A model generated the notes under the pieces. The model did no database searches. It saw only the letters and a list, made by a program, of their open reading frames with translations, and was not told the DNA's origin. Below are positions 35,601 to 44,900 of a stretch of 64,000 bases of DNA, piece after piece; positions within the stretch are counted from its first letter, which is position 1; every line of letters begins with the position of its first letter. The stretch comes from Asterella californica (taxonomy: Eukaryota > Streptophyta > Marchantiopsida > Marchantiales > Aytoniaceae): positions 10,664,001 through 10,728,000 of the forward strand of contig JAYKYS010000007.1 of assembly GCA_036924285.1 (NCBI GenBank), written 5' to 3'. The translations under genes and the position numbers were made by a program.

Positions 35601-37462
35601 CCTACATCAGAAGTAGTATCGACAACTTCTGACTCCCAGTAGTCCGATGTGGGTCGATCCGATTCTGACGTCCCAACTTGATCTCCGAGCAATGGAACTT
35701 TGATCCGGTGGTGATTCGGTCCGATGCGTAAATAACCTTTGTGCCAGTTATCCGTTGCATGTACTGCTCGAAGCCAAGGTCTTCCGAGTAACATTTCATA
35801 ACTTGACTCCTTCAAGATTTGAAATGTCATGTTTACTTGCACTCCCATTACTGACACGCAAACTCTCTCCAGCACTCCCAATGGCCTAACTCGCTGTCTG
35901 TTAGCCATGCCAACCGTGATACTAGAAGGACGTGTTGGTACTAGATCCAACTTCCTCATGAGTCGTTCCGAGATGGCGTTTACTGCCGATCCTCCATCGA
36001 CAAGAACATCAGAGACATCTCTCCCATTGATACGAGCCTCTACTTTTGATGCCTTGTTGCATACCTCTCCTTCACTAGCGTCTAAAGCACTCACACCGAC
36101 AGTAGAAGGATTTACCTTCTTCTTCCGACCTCGTCGGGAGCTTAGACCGCTACGAAGTTCTTTCCTCACCGAAGGATTCAGAGCAATCAACTGTCCCACA
36201 GTAATGTTTGCTCGTTGCTTTCCCACGTCTTCCACCACATTGTATTTTGATTGCTCCATTGAAATTGTGAAATCAGTATTTCCCAATTTCTTCCGTCGCT
36301 CTTTGGTTTTTGAAGAAGATTTGCTACTCCGAGTATTTTGACTTGGAGAATCTTCCATCACGACCGGTTCTCCCTCCTCGAAATGCGTCCTCATCCTCTT
36401 CCTCTCATGAGCTAACAGCTCTACAGACTGAAAACCTTCTCGTACATCTCGCGGCTCCAAGATGTCAATGCATGCTACACCCTTGTCCTTACTTTGTGAA
36501 GTTGAAGCTCCATCCGCCGTTCCACCATTACGACTCGGACAATTACGTTGGAAGTGTGATCCTCCGCACGTAAAACATCCTTGGCTCGTGTAGTTACTGG
36601 GTGATCCTTGCGGTGGTCCACCTCTGGACTGATAGTTTCCATAACCTCGTGAGCCCCCTCCAACATTTGGACTCCGGTGTTGCAACAAATTCACCATATT
36701 GATCTTCAAATCTGCCAGAGAATCTGTCAAACTTTTCAACTCATCACGAAAGTCGGGAGTAACAGATCTAGATGGTACAGTGACTGTAACCGCACTAGTA
36801 GGAGCTATCGGAGTCAGATTTTGAAATCGAACAGTCGGAACACTCGCAAGTTTCAGAGTTGGCATGCTCGGCCCTTGCACATCTCCACATGCTGCCCCAA
36901 CAGTCATTGGTTGCAAGTCGTCTCCATCCAGACTCTCTTCCATCCTGGTTGCGATCTTCACTGCATCAGCCTTCGAAGTTGGTCTCTCATACCGCACTTG
37001 TGTTCGAATCTCCGGCCTCAATCCCCCAATAAAATTCTTTGTGAGCATTGCTCCAATGCCCACCATCGTTGGTTCTACTACATCTCCACTCTTTCGTAAA
37101 ACCACCCGAAACTTCTGTTCTAATTTCTCCACCCTCTCGGCATAAGTCCTTACTTTCTCTTTCTCTCCTTGTTTGAGGTAAGTTACCTCCACCATTAACT
37201 TCTCGTAACTTTCATCAGGAAGAAAAGTTTCAATTAAGGCCTCCGTCAATACTTCCCAAGTATCATCTGGAGTCCCCACTACTCTTCTCTTCTTTCTATC
37301 CTCATACCATGTCAATGCAGAACTCTCAAGAAATTCAGGTATCAACCCTACCCACTCGCTCTTCTTTCGATCTCCATTGCCAATGCATGCTCTTTTGAAG
37401 TCTCTCACAAATCCTTCCACGTCTTCTCCATCCTTTCCGTAAAACACTGGAAGTTTCCCCAT
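32636..37462 (-). CDS. TE3 Gag-Pol polyprotein (intact)
   Basis: 1608 codons in one frame. Gag: FYGKDGEDVEGFVRDFKRAC and SALTWYEDRKKRR (N-terminal), then a zinc knuckle CFTCGGSHFQRNC at about 296-308. Protease: VLVDGGSAVNAI (catalytic Asp about 489, D-G-G). RT: VSPIVIVKKKNGKLRVCVDY, SFGDGYSGYNQI, PFGLCNAHATFQRF and catalytic FIDDF (about 880; F-I-D-D). RNase H: FILYTDASNIAVGCTLSQ. Integrase: HFTGKLTAHKILDAGYHW, CKTCDVC, WGIDFVGPL, VSDRGREFVSG, PSSNGLVERTN (D, D, E present). The C-terminus has FGPFIISKVWSNNTYDL and no chromodomain, so it is a non-chromovirus type. All catalytic residues seem present. It would copy and integrate its own RNA. The start is the first in-frame ATG after a TAA 24 nt upstream. 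Confidence 0.95.
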   Translation of the reverse strand: MGKLPVFYGKDGEDVEGFVRDFKRACIGNGDRKKSEWVGLIPEFLESSALTWYEDRKKRRVVGTPDDTWEVLTEALIETFLPDESYEKLMVEVTYLKQGEKEKVRTYAERVEKLEQKFRVVLRKSGDVVEPTMVGIGAMLTKNFIGGLRPEIRTQVRYERPTSKADAVKIATRMEESLDGDDLQPMTVGAACGDVQGPSMPTLKLASVPTVRFQNLTPIAPTSAVTVTVPSRSVTPDFRDELKSLTDSLADLKINMVNLLQHRSPNVGGGSRGYGNYQSRGGPPQGSPSNYTSQGCFTCGGSHFQRNCPSRNGGTADGASTSQSKDKGVACIDILEPRDVREGFQSVELLAHERKRMRTHFEEGEPVVMEDSPSQNTRSSKSSSKTKERRKKLGNTDFTISMEQSKYNVVEDVGKQRANITVGQLIALNPSVRKELRSGLSSRRGRKKKVNPSTVGVSALDASEGEVCNKASKVEARINGRDVSDVLVDGGSAVNAISERLMRKLDLVPTRPSSITVGMANRQRVRPLGVLERVCVSVMGVQVNMTFQILKESSYEMLLGRPWLRAVHATDNWHKGYLRIGPNHHRIKVPLLGDQVGTSESDRPTSDYWESEVVDTTSDVGTNSSDSESENTSSEEEREERNVGVNVVDLFPSPEVQRDRDKEPLTPEEVERRIATLRYGSKVTKEEKSCFEEIFRKYIHVFAFSYKDLREVTLEQHRIELEKEVKPVRQKQRRVSPPIADLVKEEIEKLHTAGFIYEVEHSEWVSPIVIVKKKNGKLRVCVDYKKLNAVTKKDYYPLPFIDEILEEVAGNEWYSFGDGYSGYNQIKIAPEHQHLTTFTTPWGTFAFRVMPFGLCNAHATFQRFMNKVFEPFLGKFVRDFIDDFCVYGSKEKHFEHLVKVLECLDVANASLNPEKCIFGCEEGLLLGHIISKDGIAVDPEKVQKILELPFPSTLTKLRQFLGMVGYYRRFILSFSHKAYALTAYLKKGVDYVLILGDEEALAAFEELKKALTSAPILVKPDWNKQFILYTDASNIAVGCTLSQYDVEGRDHPIAYASRQMIKAERNYSVTEREGLAVIYALRKFRHYLIGGKFTIVTDHKALKYIFNKPMVEGRLARWKLLLSEYDYEICDRPGKKHANADLLSRAYDGDGEEPVDDTFPDEDLMVLSNSIIPIEYQEIWDFVTEGVYPDGMRTREKKALVKRSQPYSVVEGVLFREGVDGVLRRAASKEESLRLMEEFHDGPVCGGHFTGKLTAHKILDAGYHWRGMFRDCLTYCKTCDVCQAFAIKSSVSTPLRSIPVLGPFEKWGIDFVGPLNRTPRNNKYIVVATDYLTKWVEARPLVTIGEVEVGRFLYERIITRFGCPLELVSDRGREFVSGMTTAMCTHFSISQRVTTSYKPSSNGLVERTNFTLCQMLAKDADMEGAKHNWDKRLHAVLWEYRTTVKTSTGYSPFKMVYGLESRLPIQFDLTTFQTLQAGLKRKGGQIAEKERRETLLELEENRDDEAQRIEMAQLQQKKSYDKRLAKNKTKLQPFQKGEWVMLWDAIRHKRVQKKFLRRYFGPFIISKVWSNNTYDLQERSGTFFNRVNHDKLKKFHQRDTSLRGRSEN

Positions 37463-37597
37463 TCTTCTCTTCTTTTCTTCTTCTTACTCGAGGTACTGCT
37501 TGCAGATGTGAAGATCGCACTTCACCGCAATCCACAATTTCCCCGTTGAGCTCTCTCCTCTCCAAAGGTTGGAGTAAGTTTGACCCTCATGGTCATC

Positions 37598-38062
37598 TTA
37601 TCTCTCGTGTGATAGACTATCTCCATCCTCGCTAGAGGTCTTCACTCGTTCCGTTTCTACACTCAACCTTCTCTCCAGACCTTCGGCTACAGTTTCTAGC
37701 AAAGCAACCACTGCGCTACACTCGTGCTCAACTGGAATCCCGTCCACTCCACATCTAGGACAAAAGGTTGTAGGGTCAATGACAGCTTGTCTAGGGGAAG
37801 AAGGACCTATGTGTAAGCTTAAGTCGACCAACCCTCTTCGCTCACGCAAAAGTCTATTCTTTGTAGGACACTTGCTCACTTTATGTCCTTCTTCTCCACA
37901 CAAAAAGCACCTCGAGTTCTTCTCCTGGTTCTTACGACTACTCTCTGTTTCTTCCTCAAATTCTAGTCGAAATTCTCCTTTCGCCAGATCAGCGGTAACT
38001 ATCACCGCATAGCCTTGAGGGATCTTGCTCAACCTCAATTTCCACTCTTGCTGTCCTTCCAT
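37598..38062 (-). CDS. TE3 upstream ORF, small zinc-knuckle protein of unknown role
   Basis: 154 codons, between the primer site and gag-pol, same frame as gag-pol but separated by 135 nt with two stops. After a basic start (MEGQQEWKLRLSKIPQGYAV) it has a zinc knuckle CFLCGEEGHKVSKC (about 53-66, Cys-X2-Cys-X4-His-X4-Cys) and a second cluster CPRCGVDGIPVEHEC, followed by a possible helical, charged tail. Gag-pol has its own knuckle, so this is an extra nucleic-acid-binding protein and not a displaced part of Gag. I do not recognise a family. It would be the first cistron of the genomic RNA. An accidental open frame is unlikely with two ordered Cys/His clusters. Confidence 0.7.
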   Translation of the reverse strand: MEGQQEWKLRLSKIPQGYAVIVTADLAKGEFRLEFEEETESSRKNQEKNSRCFLCGEEGHKVSKCPTKNRLLRERRGLVDLSLHIGPSSPRQAVIDPTTFCPRCGVDGIPVEHECSAVVALLETVAEGLERRLSVETERVKTSSEDGDSLSHER

Positions 38063-38633
38063 GACGATGATCTGTCATACATCTCTCTCGCTCTATAGTT
38101 TGTTTGACACTTTTTTATCACTCGACTATCTTCTCGCTTAACAATCTCTCACATTACTAAGTAGAAGCTTAACTTGTCAACCCTGAGCCTCAGAGATCGA
38201 ACATAACCCTCTCAAGAATTCTGTAATTCTTTCACTCTTTTACTTCAGCAAACGATATAACAGATTTGACCCCCCTTCGCTTCGAATGCCATCACTCCAG
38301 TTCTACTCGATCAATTCACGCATGATTTGGGTGCCTAGATAGCTTATCTTGCAAGCTATCAGCATGGAAGATTTCAAGGTCTAACTCTAAAAACTGAAAA
38401 TATGAAAATGACTGTAAACTCCTTCCCGAGAGCTCACTATTTGATACCGAAAAACCCCCTTAACTTCCGAAAGACATAACTCTCTCCTCACAATTGATCT
38501 CTCGGAGATATCAAGCTTATTGGAAAGCTTATCTTGCCCTCTATAACATGGTGTATGTACAAAGGTTCTGAACTCATGCTCGAAAACAGACATGAACTGT
38601 ACTAACGACTACATACGAATCTTTGTATCGAGG

Positions 38634-38650
38634 TCCCGGCAACGGAACCA
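38634..38650 (-). promoter_or_regulatory. TE3 primer-binding site, tRNA-Glu type
   Basis: Reverse strand TGGTTCCGTTGCCGGGA is complementary to a tRNA 3' end of ...CCCGGCAACGGAA plus CCA, which is the T-arm/acceptor end of plant cytosolic tRNA-Glu as I recall it. It sits 3 nt downstream of the 5' LTR, the expected place. Confidence 0.75.
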
Positions 38651-38653
38651 AAA

Positions 38654-39453
38654 TGTAAGCCGGCCTGTCTCTCACCCAGGGGTACCTCAGATGACTAGGA
38701 TTACTAGTGCACCCTAATTACAAAGATTTAAGTACATCCATGCTCACTTCACTCAACTCTCTGACCCGTATGGTCACATCGGTACCTCTAATAGCGTTCC
38801 TGCACACAAGTTCTAATCCCGCTCTCAACATTACATCGCAAAATACTCAAGGACTCCCAAGGTCTCCAATGCTCACTTTACTTACAGTCAGGAAAATGAG
38901 AGTGTCTTCCACCTTCTCAACTCCTCCTTATATACTCTACAACTTCTTACCGTGGTAACTTTCACTAAGTTACGTTACCTCATGGTAAGTGCGCAATCCA
39001 AAATAGTAAAACTTCTAAAGGCTACTAAGCCTTTAAGAATAGCACACACATTACTTGTTCTACTTTACAAAAGTAAGAGATTCTCCTACTTTAGCTTTTG
39101 TAAAGTGTTAACTTTCCACCCTATCCAATCGGAAGGCGACAACAAACTAATACGTCTTTTGAGGAGCATCTTTAGATCTTTGTGCATGACTTTCCATCAT
39201 GCATCCAATCAGCGATGGTCAACAAAGTTACATACTTTTGAGAAGCATATTTAGAGCTCCGCACTTGTCACATAGTGTCATAGTGGAACCTCTAATAGTT
39301 TCCCCAACTTAGTTATAACTATCTCTGCTAGTTATGGCTAGTTTTGATCACTCTAGATTTAGATCTTCGAACTAGAGTAACCTATAAGATAGTCATACCT
39401 AATGAAACTTATATAAACATGCACACAAATAATGGGATACTTGTGACGTGACA
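38654..39453 (-). repeat. TE3 5' LTR
   Basis: 800 bp, TGTAAGCC...GACGTGACA on the + strand. Followed at 39454 by the resumed TE2 LTR (GGTCTG). Confidence 0.95.
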
Positions 39454-40411
39454 GGTCTGTTTTTGTCTTTTGTTAACTCTAAATTTAGAAATAGAGCTCT
39501 AGAGTGGAGTTCGAGCTTTTGGTGGGGGATCTTCGAAATCTGAGAGCACAGGGAGAGAGGTCTCGTCATGCCAAGCACTTCCAGTGAAAATTTCGATCGA
39601 TTTGAGTCAATAAAGACGGAGTTATGAGCAATTGAAGTTCGGATTGTGCTAGAATTGAATCATTTGGGTTGGATTTAGGGTTTTCAGTGTCACTCGCAGC
39701 AGATTTGAGGAAATTGCTTCAAAACTTCGAGGTTGTGTTCTCCGCCAGCAGGGCTACGATTTCACAAAAAGTTTCATATCGATTGAGCAACTGAGTAATT
39801 CAGGGCGGCCGCTGAAGCTGAGGGGGTCTGAAAAGCTCTTAATCTAGAGCAGCGACTTCAGAGGAGGAGATCTACAGTTCTGTGTACATTCAGGAGTCCC
39901 AACTTCACAGGGATGTTCAGCACCCTGTAGACTGCAAATCCTGTAAGAAACTTCGAAATTGATTGAGCCAAACTCCTGTTATAGGTTGAAATAGCCAGCT
40001 AGGTACCAGAAATTGCCGTAGTTTTCTTGCTCAAAACTTTTCTGTTCATATCTCTGTGTCAGAATTCGATCTCAGGCTGAAATTTCGTCTGTGAGTTCAG
40101 TAGTACCTCGTTTGCATGTAGGGGAAGTTTAGAGGTCTAAACCTTCATAGTTTTCCTCTCCGTAAGTGTCAAAGTTCACCGCCGAATCCTATTACTGCCA
40201 GCTAGACCTGAATTTCGCCTTCTGGGTATATTACTAGATCTTACACATCTGTGTGAGTGTTTATAGCCCTATTGTGACCTGAAAGCCAACCTTTTGAGTA
40301 AACCAGCCACAGCCAGGAGCCCTACGCTTCCCTGAGTAGATTGCACACAGCCTTCAAGCTCATATCACAGCCAGAAGGTTCGTCCTTCCCAGGAAGACTC
40401 TCAACCCGACA
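39454..40411 (+). repeat. TE2 3' LTR, second part
   Basis: Matches 24226-25184 with few changes (for example 'cagcaccctg' against 'caacaccctg', and 'cgtcc' against 'cgccc'). It ends CCCGACA at 40411, then CCGTT of TE1 gag. Confidence 0.95.
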
Positions 40412-40768
40412 CCGTTCCACGTCATTAAGAGTGTAACCAGATGTGAGTTTCGTATCTGCTGCAGATCGCACCAACTGTCGAACTCCTAGATGAATTCATC
40501 CAGCTCAATGATACCCATCATATCCGAGTATCGTCGAGATCCCTTCGTGACCCCGTAGATCTCGTCCATGTCCCATAACAACGGTGTGGCGACACTAGAT
40601 TCACCATCAAAAAACACACTATCTACGTCTAACACGTTCTCTGGAACAACGGACGGCAATGGAGTAGATAGTCGGTACCTCACTCTATTCCGTGTATATC
40701 TACTGCCCGAGAAGTCTCCACCAGAACCTCTCGAGAACTCCGTGATGATAGAATCTCGTGAACACACT
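40412..40768 (-). pseudogene. TE1 gag, N-terminal part
   Basis: The reverse frame 40767-40486 (about 93 residues, ending ..MMGIIELDEFI, then TAG) continues in the same frame through EFDSWCDLQQIRNSHLVTLL and across the TE2 insertion point into the LFQHLEGLS of the downstream gag part. This continuity proves the insertion and its orientation. A premature TAG lies 3 bp after DEFI. Confidence 0.75.
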
Positions 40769-42617
40769 CTCCAACCAGAATGCTAAAATCCTCGTCACCA
40801 CCGTAATCACAACTTGCCTAACCCTACTCCTATTGAGATCACTTATCTCTTACTAGGACGGTCAAGGTAAGCTTAGACAATCTGTATCTGCCATCACCAC
40901 ATGCAACCTCTCACGGTCTGTTGGTCGTTAATCCAACCTCACCGTGAGAGAAACAAAGATAGTCTGACTGGTCTGCAACTCTAGTCTTACTACCGATAGC
41001 ATACTAGAGTGAATTCACTTTGAAAATCAAGCGCCAACACAAGCAAACACGGCGCACAAACAAGAAGCAGAATATGGAGGGGTTCCAATCACAAGAAGTC
41101 CAAACGATAACCCTCTACACTCAAACATTCACATAACGAGAAGCTCAATCTCACCCGGATTGATGTTTCTTCTTCGGTGATCACATGCACAATATATGAT
41201 CATTAATTATCATAACTTGTACCTAAGGTCACTAACTAGATGTCTACACCTCTAGTAGCTCCAAAAGTATCTACGTGGTAGCTGTACTAACTCGTCCAAG
41301 ATAACTGCCATCAACTTCCTCCATATGCGTATCTATGGTACAGACAAATACTACCACAACAACAGCTTTCTCCTAGTACTATGGTGTCGCCTTATCACTC
41401 TCTAGGAACATATGAGAAGGTCTCATACGGTCTTAAACAAGTCCATAAGTACTTGCACGCATCCTTAGAAGACACTAAGAGCTATTGGTCTAGTGGTAAA
41501 GCCAAAGCTAAGAACTACAGAGTTAAGTGTGCAAGTTCGAGAATAGTGTTGAGATGGGTGACCTGCTGGTTTTACACTTCCTACACACTGAAGCTTGCAT
41601 ACCTCTCTCACGCATGCCAGCAAGCTGGCTTGCGGCAGACTCGGGCTCGGGTTCCGCTCTGTCTCTGCACTCTTGCACTCCGCTTCTCACGCCTCCGCAC
41701 TCACGCACCTCTGCTCCTCGAAACCTCTAAACACCTCCTAACATGCACTCCACATCGCAACACCTCCGCTCATTCTCCGCTTGGAGTAGAGTATAAACTC
41801 GAGCCAAACAACACAAGAAGGACGCAAATGAAGAGAACACCCCAAAACAAAGATCGAAACACACTCCACAAGGTCAAAATCTGTCAAATTGGCACTCGCA
41901 TGAGAGATTATGTCAGATTTTGGACCACCCGTGACCTTCTTCTCCTCGTAACTCCTTCGATCTTTCACCAAATCGAATGATTTTTGATGCGTTGGAATCG
42001 TCTTCTCAATGCGCAACTACTGCACTCCTCAACACCAGAAATTGCTGATCCATGCCTACTCGACGTCCATCAACGCACTTCTGTCGATCTCAAATTGAGC
42101 TCAAAATCCGTCATAGGAAATTCTAGCAGCGCTTCCGCACTACCTCAACACAAATCCGACCAAGAACATATCTAACCACCACTAATCTGGACAGCGATCA
42201 ACCACACGACCAAAAAGAACCACTTCGCGCACTCGCAAATCAAAGATATCAATGATCTGCAAACTCTAGAGATACCATCGACAAAAATCTGCGACCTGAA
42301 AGCTCTTAATCAGACTTCGCAATTCGAGTTCTTCGAGTATGTACTAACTCCACCATGCCAACCGACACTAAACAATCACTAAGTTGAGCCAAATTCACTC
42401 TGTACTCGCATAGAATCCAGATTGTCCTCACCAAGACTACACATCATAGCTAGGAGCTTGAAGACTCAACTCGGAGAACTAAGGCCTCCAAGCCCTACTA
42501 CGAAGTATACCCCTAGTGGATTATCCCAAGAACTCGTCCTAACAGCACTATCGGCCCTACCAAGATTAGTCACTCCGCACTCGGTCAATCTAGCTGAGGT
42601 GCTAAACGGACGTGACA
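40769..42617 (-). repeat. TE1 leader and right (5') LTR
   Basis: The outer end, 42338-42617, is matched by the left LTR remnant and ends CGTGACA. The inner boundary is not defined by a second copy; 41000-41300 is a guess for the LTR end and primer site. The 199-codon forward frame at 41381-41980 and its neighbours lie inside this LTR/leader and show no domain. Confidence 0.6.
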
Positions 42618-44719
42618 GTATCGCTATGATGTTTATTTCTTCATGAGATATGTGTACCTCTTTGGTCTCAGGGTAGTGGAATCCATATTGTCTTACAAAA
42701 AAATGATCAGATTTTTAAGCTCATGTCTTCAGACTTTTATGTGCTTTCAGAACGTTGATTCATAATGTCGTCTATCATTCGATCTCCTTGTCAGGTCATG
42801 TCTTGTATCCATTTACTTAAGTGTACTTCAAAAAATCTAACAAAAAAATATAATCTATATATTTAAAATAGAATAGATGTTGAAATCGCGTCCGCATCTT
42901 TCTTAGCATATTTTGTAATATAAGATAAAAAGATCGGTATGACACTACGGTAGACACAATATTGGTTTTAATTTCTTGCACACGGGGCGGAATAAGGACG
43001 GTTTCTAGAAAAGAATGATTACTCCGGTAAACGAACATACAAAAAATACATAAATTTCAACTTGCTTTGCTCGACTCTCTCATATATATTTTCGTCGTCT
43101 CATTACGGTTTGAAGAAAAAGAAGATGGTAAAACAGAAAAGTGAAAAAAAATTTCACCTCGAGATAAAAGACAAGATCCACCAAACACAAAGCAAAAAAG
43201 AATTTCAAACACTAGTTATGTCTAGTTAATTACATATCCTTCTCAAGTAAGAAATGAGCGACCGAGACGTCTTTAGTTGAGTCACTATCTAAAGAGGATA
43301 ATATATCATCTAATTGTAATCTAAAATAAGCATGACACTACGGTAGTCACAAGTATCAGTTTTTTCCCACACATGAAATGGAATATGGACGATTTCTGAA
43401 GAGTAATGATTATTTCAAAAATTGTTCATTTATTCTTTACTAATTCTACACTCGTTAATAAACTCTAGTACTCAAGCACGAATTAGAGTTTTACTTACAT
43501 TCAACATGTGATCACCTTTTGCAATACAATCGAGTGAGTCATATGTTTTTTGGAGGCCTTTTATGTTAGGAGACCTCCGTAAAATGATAACAGCGCTCTC
43601 GACAAAATCTAGAAAATTTGTTAGACGTGCGGGAGTCACAAGGTCTCACAAACGAAGATTTCATACTGTTGTGATCTGAAGTCATGATCGACGATGGAAC
43701 GCCTAGCTAAGACACTTAGGTTGTAACCACACACGGATTATGTAGTCGGTTTAGTCAAAATTATCGAGAAAATCTATTTAATCTCGATCATCATGAAACT
43801 GAGAATCTCTTGCAGAATTATCGTAAAAAATCTCACTTCTCATCGCACGAGACAGATTATCGACAGCTCGTTCTTTAGAAATATTTTGATACTCATGTAT
43901 ACACTCATGACGACAAGCTGAGTTAACAATAATTAACGACGGACGTGGTTTGTGTAGTCGAAGGATGTGCCTCCATACATACATTTCGTGCTCCATCACT
44001 TGTACAGCTAGACCTGAACTCGACTCAACGCGTGTGAATCGCTCGTGCAAGTGTGAAAATTTGTTCTCGTCTGTCAGACATATCTTTTTCAGAGCCAATC
44101 TCTTAGACGGTCGATTATCAGTACGCAGTTGGTCTTATCTACTTCGATCTGCAACCGGGTTATTGTGTGATGAGTCACTTTATTCTTGATCGTAGATGTC
44201 ATGCGTAAGCCAAAATCTAACTTTGAACAACCGGTGCACTTACGGACTTATTCTTGGTGACGAAAGAGGAAAAGAACATCTAATGAGAGATGTTGGTAGT
44301 TCAAAATTCAAATAAAACTGAGAATCTGACCAACATCCGTTTGGACTCTACATCAGTCTCAGCCTAGATCATGCATCTCATGTAATGTTCCCTGACAATT
44401 TTCTAGAAAAGTAGGATAATTTCTGTCTCAAAACACACACAAAGAGTGAAAAGGATTCAAAAATAGCTACAAGATACCACTGAGTTAACACAATTTTCAG
44501 TCATCTGTAACAAATCGTCGACAAATTACAGATAAGGAGGCAAAACCTATGATGTCTCTGCTCTACATGCAAGGCTTCCACGTGGAGGAAAGTTGGAGTT
44601 CTGACTTGAGAATTACCGTAGACAGTGAGAGACGATACAGTTGTCTTCTTCTCCTGGTCTTCCTCCCGAACCACTTAGTTTCTGAGCACCTGCATATTCA
44701 TCTGAGGAGGCAAATATAC

Positions 44720-44900
44720 ATGAGTTTAATTTAATACCTAACCCTTCTGGCAGGAAAGGTTAACTTTTAAATTAACCTCAGTGTATATTAATGTATTAAT
44801 GAGTATGGATTCCTAGTCTTGTACCTTCTGAAGCATGACATTCGGATCAAGACTTATGGGTTATCTCTTACTCTCCTCTTGTTTCCAAGCATGGGCTAAC
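44720..44900. repeat. Foldback dispersed repeat, copy 2
   Basis: The core 'ttaatttaatacctaaccct', then 'tctggcaggaaaggtta', and an AT arm form an imperfect palindrome like 12617-12670. The right flank 'ccttctgaagcatgacatt', then 'ccaagcatgggctaaca', matches 12705-12785. Confidence 0.7.

Larger units (their letters stand above)
31823..39453 (-). mobile_element. TE3: recent, intact Ty3/gypsy retrotransposon inserted in the TE2 3' LTR
   Basis: The LTRs are 31823-32622 and 38654-39453, 800 bp each, identical wherever I compared them except the first two bases of the left copy (GT instead of TG). On the - strand the LTR starts TGTCACGTCACAAG and ends GGCTTACA. The primer site is 38634-38650, 3 bp inside the 5' LTR, and a CTGGGGGTAAA polypurine tract lies at about 32623-32635. 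Genes on the - strand are a 154-codon zinc-knuckle ORF followed by a 1608-codon gag-pol. There is no target duplication; instead 28 bp of the TE2 LTR (equivalent to 24198-24225) are missing at the site. Near-identical LTRs and an intact pol make this the youngest and possibly a live copy. Confidence 0.95.
23869..40411 (+). mobile_element. TE2: Ty3/gypsy retrotransposon inserted in TE1 gag
   Basis: The 5' LTR is 23869-25184 (TGTCG...CGACA). The 3' LTR is in two pieces, 31494-31822 and 39454-40411, split by TE3. A primer-binding-like TGGTGCTTCCACTGAGAG follows at 25187, and a polypurine tract (AGGGGGTGGA, 31484-31493) precedes the 3' LTR. The flanks share CCGT (23865-23868 and 40412-40415), a 4- or 5-bp target duplication. 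Removing TE2 restores the TE1 gag frame across the junction. The two LTRs differ at about five sites that I can spot, so the insertion is young compared with TE1. Coding regions run gag-protease, spacer frame, RT-RNase H, integrase. Confidence 0.92.
13926..42617 (-). mobile_element. TE1: old Ty3/gypsy retrotransposon with DNA methyltransferase and PHD finger, host of all the nested insertions
   Basis: The ends are recognised by an LTR segment shared between 13926-14217 and about 42338-42617; both end CGTGACA or TGTGACA. Reading the - strand, the order is gag N-part (about 40768 to 40412), gag remainder (23868 to about 22020), linker (19635 to 18970), DNMT (about 18960 to 17990), RT (17605 to 16941), integrase (about 16930 to 15933) and PHD finger (14672 to about 14400). 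It is interrupted by TE2 (23869-40411), a 2.4-kb insertion (19636-22014) and a solo LTR (14673-15932). Every coding part carries stops and frameshifts, so the copy is dead. The order is deduced from family motifs; the element's own length without insertions would be roughly 8.5-9 kb. Confidence 0.85.

Noticed and set aside
41381..41980. 199-codon forward frame
   Set aside because: Within the TE1 LTR/leader, no domain, composition-driven.
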